NCBI GenBank assembly: GCA_964617695.1
Contig: CAZTYW010000036.1
Span: 1-19,460 of the forward strand
Direction: 5' to 3'
DNA: 19,460 nucleotides
Source: CAZTYW01 sp964617695
Lineage (GTDB): Bacteria; Chloroflexota; Dehalococcoidia; UBA2247; RBG-13-53-26
Below the pieces are notes generated by a model that was not told where the DNA came from, made no database searches, and saw nothing but the letters and a program-made list of their open reading frames with translations. This document shows positions 7,593 to 14,507 of the stretch, piece after piece. Numbering within the stretch: position 1 is the first letter of the stretch; every line of letters starts with the position of its first letter. The position numbers and the translations under genes are program-made.

Positions 7593-8684
7593 TCACGGAC
7601 TCTGGTTGCGACCAAGCTTCTCTATTACAGCATCAGCCACCTGGGAGGTACCTACTGCCGTATCCGGTGACGCCGGTTTGAGGTCGTAGGTGACATTCTC
7701 AGCTTCAGCTATGACTTCGGCTATCGCTCTTTCCAATCCGTCGGCCTTGTCTTGTTCTCCGAGGTGACGAAGCAGCATCACTCCAGAAAGCATCATGGCG
7801 ATCGGATTGACTCTGTTCAGTCCAGCATATTTCGGAGCACTGCCATGGGTAGCCTCAAACACGGCTGCTTCATCACTCAAGTTAACGCCAGGTGCCATCC
7901 CCAATCCCCCAACCAGTCCGGCACACAGGTCGGAAAGCAGGTCACCGTAGAGGTTCGGGGCCACCACTACATCAAACTGGTGTGGCCTTTGTACTAGCTG
8001 CATACACATGTTGTCCACGATCTTGTCCTCAAACTGAATATCGGGGTACCCTCTGGCTACCTCTCGGGCCACGGATAGGAACAGCCCGTCGGAGAATTTC
8101 ATAATGTTGGCTTTGTGAACAGCGGTTATCTTCTTTCTGTGATGAGCCCGGGCATATTCAAAAGCGAACTTGACAATTCTCCTGCTGCATGTCTCGGAAA
8201 TTATCTTTATGCTTATCCCCGCGTCCTCTGTTACGCTATAGTCTCCGATTTCCGAGATGAGTTGCATTAACCTCATCGCCTCGGGGGTTCTCTTTTCGAA
8301 GTCAATCCCGCTGTAGAGGTCCTCCATGTTCTCTCTGACGACAATGATGTCAACATCCTCATAAGGTGAAGGGGTCCCGTGGTAGGTCTTGCACGGGCGT
8401 ATACAGGCATAAAGGTCCAGCTCCTTACGCAGGGCAACATTCACGCTTCTGAAGCCGGACCCTACCGGCGTAGTAACCGGACCCTTAAGAGCAACCTTGT
8501 TCTTCCTGATGGATTCAAGCGCGGACTCAGGGAGGAGTACACCCAGCATGTCCTGGGCGCTGCTGCCGATATAGGCCAATTCCCAGTCAAACTCAACGCC
8601 GCTGGCCTCCAATACCCTGGTTGCAGCTTTGGTGACCTCAGGGCCTACACCATCGCCAGGGATAAGAGTAACCCGGTAAACCAC
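7593..8684 (-). CDS. isocitrate dehydrogenase-like beta-decarboxylating dehydrogenase
   Basis: A 363-residue member of the isocitrate/isopropylmalate dehydrogenase family. The substrate loop is SVNVALR (80-86). Ser80, Asn82 and Arg86 match Ser113, Asn115 and Arg119 of E. coli isocitrate dehydrogenase, the residues that distinguish isocitrate from isopropylmalate. Other active-site positions are Arg96, Arg117 (VREN), Tyr124, Lys191 (HKAN), Asp248 and Asp252. In the coenzyme loop, HGSAPKYAG (280-288) and VNP (292-294) keep the Lys/Tyr/Val seen in NADP enzymes. Tyr333 is kept, but the E. coli Arg395 position is not Arg, so NADP use is likely but unproven. The subunit is short like NAD-type and homoisocitrate enzymes. 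GTG start with AGGAG 8 nt upstream, 29 bp after the small aconitase subunit. It would yield 2-oxoglutarate and CO2. Confidence 0.88.
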   Translation of the reverse strand: MVYRVTLIPGDGVGPEVTKAATRVLEASGVEFDWELAYIGSSAQDMLGVLLPESALESIRKNKVALKGPVTTPVGSGFRSVNVALRKELDLYACIRPCKTYHGTPSPYEDVDIIVVRENMEDLYSGIDFEKRTPEAMRLMQLISEIGDYSVTEDAGISIKIISETCSRRIVKFAFEYARAHHRKKITAVHKANIMKFSDGLFLSVAREVARGYPDIQFEDKIVDNMCMQLVQRPHQFDVVVAPNLYGDLLSDLCAGLVGGLGMAPGVNLSDEAAVFEATHGSAPKYAGLNRVNPIAMMLSGVMLLRHLGEQDKADGLERAIAEVIAEAENVTYDLKPASPDTAVGTSQVADAVIEKLGRNQSP

Positions 8685-8713
8685 TGAACGTGTCTCCTGC
8701 CACCACTTTCTTG

Positions 8714-9208
8714 CTACAGCCTAAAGCGACCGTGTCTGTGTATATAGGGCAAAAGCCCGCCCTCATCAAGGATGCTGAGCATTATGTCGGGAATTCTACC
8801 CGAGGTCAACTGCTCTCCGGTCGTCACATCTCGGATACTACCGGCTTTGAGATCCACTTCCAACTCATCACCATCATTAATGCCGTCGGTACTACATAAG
8901 ACCACGGGCAGTCCCACGTTAAAGGCATTGCGGAAGAATATTCGGGCCACCGACTTGGCCAATATGGCGCTCACCCCAGCCATCTTTATGACAAGAGGAG
9001 CATGTTCGCGGCTGGAACCGAGCCCAAAGTTGCTGCCAGCAACCACAAAATCTCCCCACCCCACTCTTCCAGCAAAGGACGGATCGGCATCCTCCATAAC
9101 ATGCTTGGCGAGCTCAGGGAGGTTGCTCCTGAGATGACTGAACCTTCCTGGAATGATGAGATCGGTAGAAATGTTATCGCCCAATTTGAAGGCTCTACCT
9201 TTGAGCAT
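8714..9208 (-). CDS. aconitase/homoaconitase/IPM isomerase family, small subunit (LeuD/HacB-like)
   Basis: A 164-residue swivel-domain subunit that completes the active site of the large Fe-S subunit. It shows DNISTDLIIPGR (11-22), GSNFGLGSSREHAP (58-71) and a conserved core through SVARIFFRNAFNVGLP. The specificity loop reads FSHLRSN (23-29). In archaeal family members a YLRT-type loop with Arg marks homoaconitase, while YLV-type loops mark isopropylmalate isomerase. Arg27 here therefore favours a substrate with an extra carboxylate (aconitate or homoaconitate). The ATG follows the stop of the large-subunit gene with no gap, behind an AGAGGTGAT ribosome site, so the two are translationally coupled and should be made in equal amounts. 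Confidence 0.88.
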   Translation of the reverse strand: MLKGRAFKLGDNISTDLIIPGRFSHLRSNLPELAKHVMEDADPSFAGRVGWGDFVVAGSNFGLGSSREHAPLVIKMAGVSAILAKSVARIFFRNAFNVGLPVVLCSTDGINDGDELEVDLKAGSIRDVTTGEQLTSGRIPDIMLSILDEGGLLPYIHRHGRFRL

Positions 9209-10462
9209 CTACATCACCTCTCTGGGATCAGTGATCTCGCCTTTGAGGGCAGTGGCTGCGGCCGTAGCCGGGCTGGCCAGGTATATGAAAGCCTCAGGAT
9301 TACCCATTCTGCCCTTGAAATTGCGATTGGCCGTGGAGAGGCAGCTCTCCCCCGCTCCCAACACTCCCAGGTGAAGACCAGGGCAAGGCCCGCAGCCCGG
9401 GGATAAAATGGTAGCTCCAGCTTCCAGCAGCGCTCGAACATAGTCTGCCTTTATAGCTGCCAGTAGAACCTGTCGTGACGCCGGGGCAATCAGCAGCCTG
9501 GTTTTGGGATGGATCTTCTTCCCCTGTAAGATCCTGGCTGTCACCGCCAGGTCGTCCAGACGGCCATTGGTGCAGGTACCGATAAATACCTGGTGAATTT
9601 TTGTCCCCTTAAGTTCTCTAGCCAAGACAATGCTGCCCACGGCGTGGGGCTCAGCGACTGCCGGTTCAAGCTCGGGCAAATTGATGCTGATGCTCTGCTC
9701 GTAGACGGCATCGTCGTCGGGAAGGAGCGGCTGAAACGAGTTGCTCCCCCCTCTGGCCGATATATAATCGCGTGTTACCTCATCGGCAGGGAAAAGGCCG
9801 ACCTTAGCGCCAGCTTCAACGGCCATGTTAGCTACAGTAAGGCGCTCGGCGATGCTCATGCTGCTTAAAGCATCTCCACCGAACTCAAGTGCCTTATAGG
9901 TAGCGCCATCAGCCCCAATCCGTCCTATGAGGCGAAGAACAAGGTCTTTGGCAAAGACACCATCAGGGAACTTACCTGAGAAAACTACCTTGATAGTTTC
10001 GGGTACGTAAAACCAGGTTTCGCCCAGTCCGAGGGCAACGGCCACGTCTGTGGAGCCCATAGCACATGCAAAGGCTCCCAGGCCGCCAGCAGTCACTGTG
10101 TGTGAGTCAGCACCTAGAACCAGGTCACCCGGCTGAGCTAGAGACTCGGCCACTATCTGGTGACAGATACCTTCGCCAACTTCAGAGAGAAAAATGCCCG
10201 TCTCCCGGGCGAAGTTGCGGAGCAGCACATGATCATCAGAGAGTTGGCGACCCGGGCTAGGAGCCGCATGATCCAGAAACACAGCAGCCTTAACCGAATG
10301 CGCCGGCCTCTCAAATCCAGCGGCCCGGAACTGCCTCGCCATCAACGGCCCGGTAGCATCCTGGACAAAAACCAGATCGAGCTTGGCAATGACAATATCT
10401 CCTGGCTTAGCTTCACCTCCAGACTTAGCGCCCAGTATTTTCTCGGCCAGGGTTTTACCCAC
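9209..10462 (-). CDS. aconitase/homoaconitase/IPM isomerase family, large 4Fe-4S subunit (LeuC/HacA-like)
   Basis: A 417-residue large subunit of a two-part hydro-lyase that moves a hydroxyl group by dehydration and rehydration. The cluster ligands are Cys297 (FIGTCTNGR), Cys357 and Cys360 (SPGCGPCPGLHLG). Other conserved stretches are GADSHTVTAGGLGAFACAMG (117-136) and the early VFLDHAAPSP (61-70). Length is normal for the LeuC/HacA class, which is distinct from the roughly 900-residue AcnA/AcnB aconitases. As first gene of the operon with an isocitrate-type dehydrogenase downstream, its likely reaction is citrate to isocitrate. Isopropylmalate or homocitrate isomerisation remain alternatives. 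GTG start with GAGGAGG four bases upstream. A promoter and a perfect inverted repeat precede it. Confidence 0.9.
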   Translation of the reverse strand: MGKTLAEKILGAKSGGEAKPGDIVIAKLDLVFVQDATGPLMARQFRAAGFERPAHSVKAAVFLDHAAPSPGRQLSDDHVLLRNFARETGIFLSEVGEGICHQIVAESLAQPGDLVLGADSHTVTAGGLGAFACAMGSTDVAVALGLGETWFYVPETIKVVFSGKFPDGVFAKDLVLRLIGRIGADGATYKALEFGGDALSSMSIAERLTVANMAVEAGAKVGLFPADEVTRDYISARGGSNSFQPLLPDDDAVYEQSISINLPELEPAVAEPHAVGSIVLARELKGTKIHQVFIGTCTNGRLDDLAVTARILQGKKIHPKTRLLIAPASRQVLLAAIKADYVRALLEAGATILSPGCGPCPGLHLGVLGAGESCLSTANRNFKGRMGNPEAFIYLASPATAAATALKGEITDPREVM

Positions 10463-10508
10463 AATCCTCCTCGTTTCGCCAGTCTTCCTGGGAAATTAGC
10501 CAGGTAGC

Positions 10509-10526
10509 ATGTCAGAGACCTGACAT
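10509..10526. promoter_or_regulatory. operator-like perfect inverted repeat ATGTCAG-n4-CTGACAT
   Basis: Two 7-bp arms (10509-10515 and 10520-10526) are separated by AGAC. The repeat lies just downstream of the predicted operon promoter and 46 bp before the GTG start of the large aconitase-like subunit. This is where a repressor would block transcription, or the RNA could form a hairpin in the leader. CAGGT (10501-10505) and ACCTG (10518-10522) could form an alternative, mutually exclusive stem. Confidence 0.5.
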
Positions 10527-10538
10527 TGCCTTGTTAGT

Positions 10539-10567
10539 ATCATAGCAGGTCCGTGCCGGAGCGTCAG
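10539..10567 (-). promoter_or_regulatory. sigma70-like promoter of the TCA-branch operon
   Basis: On the minus strand, CTGACG (10567-10562, 4 of 6 matches to TTGACA) is followed by exactly 17 bp and TATGAT (10544-10539, 5 of 6 matches to TATAAT). The predicted start of transcription is near 10532, giving a leader of about 70 nt that contains the inverted repeat. Confidence 0.55.
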
Positions 10568-11037
10568 CTTGAAGTCCTGTACGATGTAGCTCATTCAGCA
10601 AGTATATGAAGAGACGGACATGGTGTCATTGAAGTCTGACCGACCTGAGTCGAGTGATATCTCCAGATACGTAGAACAAGGCTTCGGCAATGATAGAGGT
10701 GAGAGGACAAAATGCGGGCGCCCGTACCTCCTGAGCTCTAAGACCATGGAATCCAGTCTCTCGGCTGTCTCGCGGTGAACGCCTTCTGTTTGTCGCCCGA
10801 GCAGCCGTTCTGGCCCTGGCCATGGTGTGTACCGTGGGGGTAATGGGCGAAACCAGAAGGATGCCAAGTACGTTAACAGGCAAGCGGATATCTTCCAACA
10901 ACATCCTTCCAGTGAGTTACTACGGGGGGGTAACGTGTGAAGACCTCCGACGTGGGTTATCTAGACGTAAGGCTCCACAAAGGAGACCATACGGCGCTGC
11001 AAGAGGTGGAGCCGGCGCAGCTCACCTATCAGCCTAG
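10568..11037. other. stretch without a convincing gene
   Basis: About 470 bp between the operon promoter and the small ORF at 11038. Short frames exist on both strands, but none has a ribosome site, a sensible start and family-like sequence together. A plus-strand frame around 10780-10870 encodes a hydrophobic run (AAVLALAMVCTVGVMG) without a standard start upstream, possibly a remnant of a membrane protein. Confidence 0.4.
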
Positions 11038-11217
11038 TCACCGCTCTCCCGGCGGCCTCGAGAACAAAGGGTTCAGCTTCTCGTAGAGAAGATACCCATC
11101 ACAGCATGGAATCGGCGTCCAGTTGCGCCAGAAGGTCAGACACTTGCTGATGAACTCTGACTCAGCATCTGTTAGCTCGTAGGAGCGGACTCTCTCTTGT
11201 ACTTCTGTAGTCTGCAC
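11038..11217 (-). CDS. small hypothetical protein (59 aa)
   Basis: An ORF starting at GTG 11217 with a strong GGGGGAG ribosome site six bases upstream and ending in TGA. The product is soluble and mixed in charge. It contains SYELTDAESEFISKCLTFWR (helical), then a Pro/Cys segment NWTPIPCCDGYLLYEKLNP and a basic tail. An upstream in-frame extension to 11262 has no better start. No family is recognised. The ribosome site and balanced composition suggest it may be real; it is isolated, with no operon partner on its strand. Confidence 0.4.
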   Translation of the reverse strand: MQTTEVQERVRSYELTDAESEFISKCLTFWRNWTPIPCCDGYLLYEKLNPLFSRPPGER

Positions 11218-11471
11218 AGTCACTCCCCCTGCACGTGGTGAATGCTCACATACTCGCAACAATAATTATACCATTTATGAAACAAAGGACACGCAATTGT
11301 CAAGTCCGAGACAGCTTCCCCTCTCGTGCTGGCGCCAAGCCGAAACCCTGTTCCCCATCACCCTGCCGTGCGGGCTATAATTGGTGCGACGGAGCGACCT
11401 GCAGTAGCAGGATATCAACCACTCGCCCGGTGGCAGTCGCCGGCCGGAAGAATTCAGTCGAGGGAGGCCGT

Positions 11472-12020
11472 ATGAAAGTAAAGGCGGAAGGCTTCTACGA
11501 AATCCTGGCACCGAGGTGCACGGTGCTCATATCAACCGTCGACAAGGAGAACCGGCCGAATGCCGCGCCGTTCAGCTTTGTTACGCCCGTTTCTGCCAAC
11601 CCACCACTGGTCCTCTTTGCCGCCACTCCACAACGCCACACGCTGGCGAACGTGAGAGAGACCGGCGAATTCGTGCTGAATCTGGTGCCGGAGCACCTGC
11701 TGGACAGGCTGTGGACCTGCTCCAAGCCTTTTGATCGAGGCGTGAACGAAATCAGGGAAGCCAGCCTGACCGAGAGAGAATCGGCCACAGTGAAGGCACC
11801 GGGCATTGAGGAGTGCGCCGGATGGATCGAGTGCCGGATGGAATTCGAGAGGGAAGCTGGCGATCACGTCCTGGTGGTGGGAAGGGTGCTCAACGCAGAG
11901 TACCGGGACGAGTTCGCTACGGCCGGGCAGTTCGACGTTTCCCGGGCCAGGCCAGTGATGCACATCCGCGGCAGACGGTTTGCCGTGGCCGAGAGAACCG
12001 TAGAGCCTGCGGGCCGGTAG
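11472..12020 (+). CDS. flavin reductase-like FMN-binding protein
   Basis: A 182-residue flavin-reductase-like split-barrel protein that probably binds FMN and reduces flavin or a small electrophile with NAD(P)H. Typical family features are the early strand CTVLISTVDKENRPNAAPFS (residues 15-34), FVTPVSANPPLVLFA (35-49) and RHTLANVRETGEFVLNLV at about 54-71. The frame is open 237 bp further upstream, but ATG 11472 is preceded by GAGGGAGG at good spacing, and the family homology begins right after it, so the long upstream extension is rejected. A TATAAT at 11376-11381 could be its -10 box, though no good -35 is visible. It converges with the ene-reductase gene at 12075 and could supply reduced flavin to such enzymes, which is only inference. 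Confidence 0.85.
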   Translation: MKVKAEGFYEILAPRCTVLISTVDKENRPNAAPFSFVTPVSANPPLVLFAATPQRHTLANVRETGEFVLNLVPEHLLDRLWTCSKPFDRGVNEIREASLTERESATVKAPGIEECAGWIECRMEFEREAGDHVLVVGRVLNAEYRDEFATAGQFDVSRARPVMHIRGRRFAVAERTVEPAGR

Positions 12021-12049
12021 CAGCGAGGCAGCTTCCCCGCCTGCAACTC

Positions 12050-12069
12050 GCCCCGCTAAAGGAAGGGGC
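12050..12069. terminator. possible hairpin between convergent genes
   Basis: GCCCC (12050-12054) and GGGGC (12065-12069) can pair across a 10-nt loop in the 54-bp gap between two convergent genes. There is no T-tract, so its role as a terminator is uncertain. Confidence 0.25.
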
Positions 12070-12074
12070 ACCGA

Positions 12075-14207
12075 CTATATCTTTGCCCCCATAGCGGAGC
12101 CGCTGGCGACGGCCCCGGCTATATTGCCAATTCCAGCGCAGTCGCCGACCCGATAGACCTGCGAAAACCTGTCGTTCAATGCTTCGTACAATTCGACATT
12201 CGGCCTGGTCCCCAGGGCTACAACCACCGTATCCGCTTCGATTGTCTCTTCCTGCCCGCCAGCGGTAGTGACAACCACCCCTCCCCTGAAGATGCCTTGA
12301 TATGTTACGCCGCTGAGCATGTTGACCCCGTTGCGACGAAGCTGTCTGAGCAACTTCCACCTGGCTGGTATGGACATGTCCGCGGCAAAATCCGGCCCGC
12401 TCTCCAGGATTGTCACCCCCCTGCCCCTCTCCGCCATGAAATTGGCTAGGTGACAGCCGATCATGCCACCGCCAATCACAGCAACTTTCTTTCCCACAGG
12501 CATCCAGATCTTCGTCAGCCAGCCAACCGTAGACGGTGCCAGCCAGCTCTTAAGAAACGGACTGGCCAGATACATTATCACTCTCGACCACCAACCCAGC
12601 TTTCCGGCAGCATCGCCCTTGACCCGGCCGGTCATCAACCGCCTCAAGTCGCGTGCGCTCAGCACATTGCGGCCGCGGATGCCCGGTATTGGCGGCTCTG
12701 CGTAAGCTGAGCCCGCTGCCAGGACAGCCGCGTCCGGATACATGGCCTCCACCAGCTCAGGGGTAACCTCTTCCCCAACCCTGACTTTGACGTGCAGCCT
12801 GTTCATCTGTCCCACCAGGTAGTTCAGAAACTCCTCGTTCTCCTGCCTCAGCATAGAGGTGAAAATCATCGTCCCGCCCAGGCGGCAGGTCTTCTCGTAG
12901 ATCGTAACGTCGTGACCCCTCGATGCGGCTAGCCTGGCCACCTCCATGCCCGCCGGGCCACCGCCGACTACGACGATCTTCTTGCGGTGCCTGGCACGCT
13001 CGATTCGGAGCTCGGCTTCCCTGCCCGCGGCTGCATTGACCGTGCAGAAGATGCTTTCACCTCGCAAGACCTGCGACCAGCAGTTGTAGCACATTATGCA
13101 AGGTCTGATGTCGTCCAGATCACCCGCGGCCAGCTTCCTGGGCAGATCCGGATCGGCCAGAAGTGGCCGGCCCACGGCGACGAAGTCTGCGCTGCCGCGG
13201 CGCAGGATCTCCTCCGCAAGCTCCGGGCCTATCCCGCCTGCGGCTATTACCGGCATTCTGACGGCTTTCCTTGCTCCACGGGCCACGGACACCGAATAAG
13301 CCACCGGGTCAGCCACAGAGCCATTGAGGTTCCCGCTGGCGCGGCACCCAAAGCCGCTGACGTAAAGCGCATCCGCCCCGGTAGCTTCCAGCATGCGGGC
13401 CAGCTCCTGGCTCTCCTCAGGGGTAGTGACATCCTGGACCCCGAATCCCCAAGCGTCAATCCGGCACCAAACGGGATAGTCTCTGCCCACTTCAGCTTTG
13501 ACGGCTTCCACGATCTGAAGCAGGAACCTGGCCCTGTTTCTCAGTTCTCCGCCGTATCCGTCAAGGCGTCTGTTTGCCTCTGCGGACAGGAACTCCCGCA
13601 CCAGACTGCCGTGGCCAGCGTGAATCTCCACTCCATCAAACCTGGCCTCCCTGGCCCGCGCTGCCGCCTCGGCAAAACGTTGCACCAGCTTCTCCAGGTC
13701 ATGCAGCCTGGTCTCCGTGGTGAGTATGTCGGGCCCAGTCCTGGCGTAGCGCGCCTTGAACATATCGATTTCGTCGACCGTCAAATTGGCTGCAAACCCC
13801 CTGGGGTCGAGGACTGACCCCGGCAGGGGCGTGGGTGCGAAGCTTTGGCTCACCCCCCCCACGGCCAGCCCGCACTCATATTGCAACTGGGCGGCGACCT
13901 TGGCGCCGTGCTGACGGATCGCTTCAGCCAGTTCACTCAGACCGCGACGGGACTTATCACGACGCAGGACGAGCTGGCGCGGTACGCAGTTCCCCCCGGG
14001 ATCATCCACCGACACCGCCCCGACGATTATGAGGCCCACCCCACCCCTGGCGCGCTCCTCGTAGTAGGCCTTCATGCGCTCTGTGACAAACCCATCCTCC
14101 GAGGCAAACGCGGTCATCACGGGGGCCATCACCAGGCGGTTTTTCAACTCCATTTGCCCGATCCAACTGGGTCCGAGCAGACTGGCAAATCTCGGGTCAA
14201 CAGGCAT
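12075..14207 (-). CDS. NADH:flavin oxidoreductase, Fe-S/FAD type (2,4-dienoyl-CoA reductase / BaiCD-like)
   Basis: A complete 710-residue ene-reductase. It has an FMN TIM barrel (about 8-365), Fe-S ligands Cys370, Cys373, Cys376 and Cys388, an FAD Rossmann motif VVVGGGPAG (412-420) and a second dinucleotide motif VIGGGMIG (577-584). Three things are unusual. The cluster motif is C-x2-C-x2-C (CIMCYNC), one residue shorter than the usual x3 gap. The barrel motif normally HGAHGYL is HAGHGSLV, with Ser201 where the proton-donor Tyr of this family sits, and QLxHxGR is QLQYECG. A roughly 45-residue aromatic, basic insert (about 525-572, with WWSRVIMYLASPFLKSWLAP) separates the two nucleotide domains and could be amphipathic and membrane-touching. 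It probably reduces an unsaturated acyl-CoA, steroid or aromatic-type substrate; which one is unknown. ATG start after a G-rich ribosome site. Confidence 0.9.
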   Translation of the reverse strand: MPVDPRFASLLGPSWIGQMELKNRLVMAPVMTAFASEDGFVTERMKAYYEERARGGVGLIIVGAVSVDDPGGNCVPRQLVLRRDKSRRGLSELAEAIRQHGAKVAAQLQYECGLAVGGVSQSFAPTPLPGSVLDPRGFAANLTVDEIDMFKARYARTGPDILTTETRLHDLEKLVQRFAEAAARAREARFDGVEIHAGHGSLVREFLSAEANRRLDGYGGELRNRARFLLQIVEAVKAEVGRDYPVWCRIDAWGFGVQDVTTPEESQELARMLEATGADALYVSGFGCRASGNLNGSVADPVAYSVSVARGARKAVRMPVIAAGGIGPELAEEILRRGSADFVAVGRPLLADPDLPRKLAAGDLDDIRPCIMCYNCWSQVLRGESIFCTVNAAAGREAELRIERARHRKKIVVVGGGPAGMEVARLAASRGHDVTIYEKTCRLGGTMIFTSMLRQENEEFLNYLVGQMNRLHVKVRVGEEVTPELVEAMYPDAAVLAAGSAYAEPPIPGIRGRNVLSARDLRRLMTGRVKGDAAGKLGWWSRVIMYLASPFLKSWLAPSTVGWLTKIWMPVGKKVAVIGGGMIGCHLANFMAERGRGVTILESGPDFAADMSIPARWKLLRQLRRNGVNMLSGVTYQGIFRGGVVVTTAGGQEETIEADTVVVALGTRPNVELYEALNDRFSQVYRVGDCAGIGNIAGAVASGSAMGAKI

Positions 14208-14219
14208 GAATAGACCCCC

Positions 14220-14233
14220 CTTGTGCGTACAAG
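14220..14233. promoter_or_regulatory. short inverted repeat CTTGT-n4-ACAAG before the ene-reductase gene
   Basis: A perfect 5-4-5 inverted repeat 12 bp upstream of ATG 14207, abutting its ribosome site. It could be a small operator or an RNA hairpin controlling ribosome access. It is short enough to occur by chance. Confidence 0.25.
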
Positions 14234-14507
14234 CGGACTAGCTCCGTGGCTGTGCGACCACCCGTGCCCTTCTTCTCATTCGGGTAGGCATCATCGTAGC
14301 CGAGCCACGCAGTCTGTGTCAACTCTGGGAAGCTGCATCGGGCTCACCCCAGACCCCTACCACCGTCACGCGGCGCCGCACCCGAGGGTCGACTGCGACT
14401 AGAGTGATCATCTCTCACCCATGTTGGGGCACAACTAATTGCCGAAGGACGCTGTCCTCCCTTATTATGCTTTAATCAGGCGGGCATACTGCCTTGCTGT
14501 CTGGTAT
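14234..14507. other. divergent intergenic region
   Basis: About 270 bp between the divergent ene-reductase and the broken permease gene. I see no gene, tRNA or strong -35/-10 pair. TTATGCTTTAAT at 14463-14474 is a weak AT-rich promoter candidate for the permease. Confidence 0.3.

Noticed and set aside
6256..10462. Leucine biosynthesis operon leuCDBA
   Set aside because: The synthase lacks the LeuA regulatory domain, and the dehydrogenase and isomerase specificity residues point to tricarboxylates.
10780..11037. Possible small membrane protein on the plus strand
   Set aside because: The hydrophobic run is plausible, but there is no standard start before it, the C-terminal part is Arg-rich and unstructured, and there is no ribosome site.
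12987..13817. A 276-codon plus-strand frame
   Set aside because: It is fully antisense to the ene-reductase, whose motifs are clear on the other strand.
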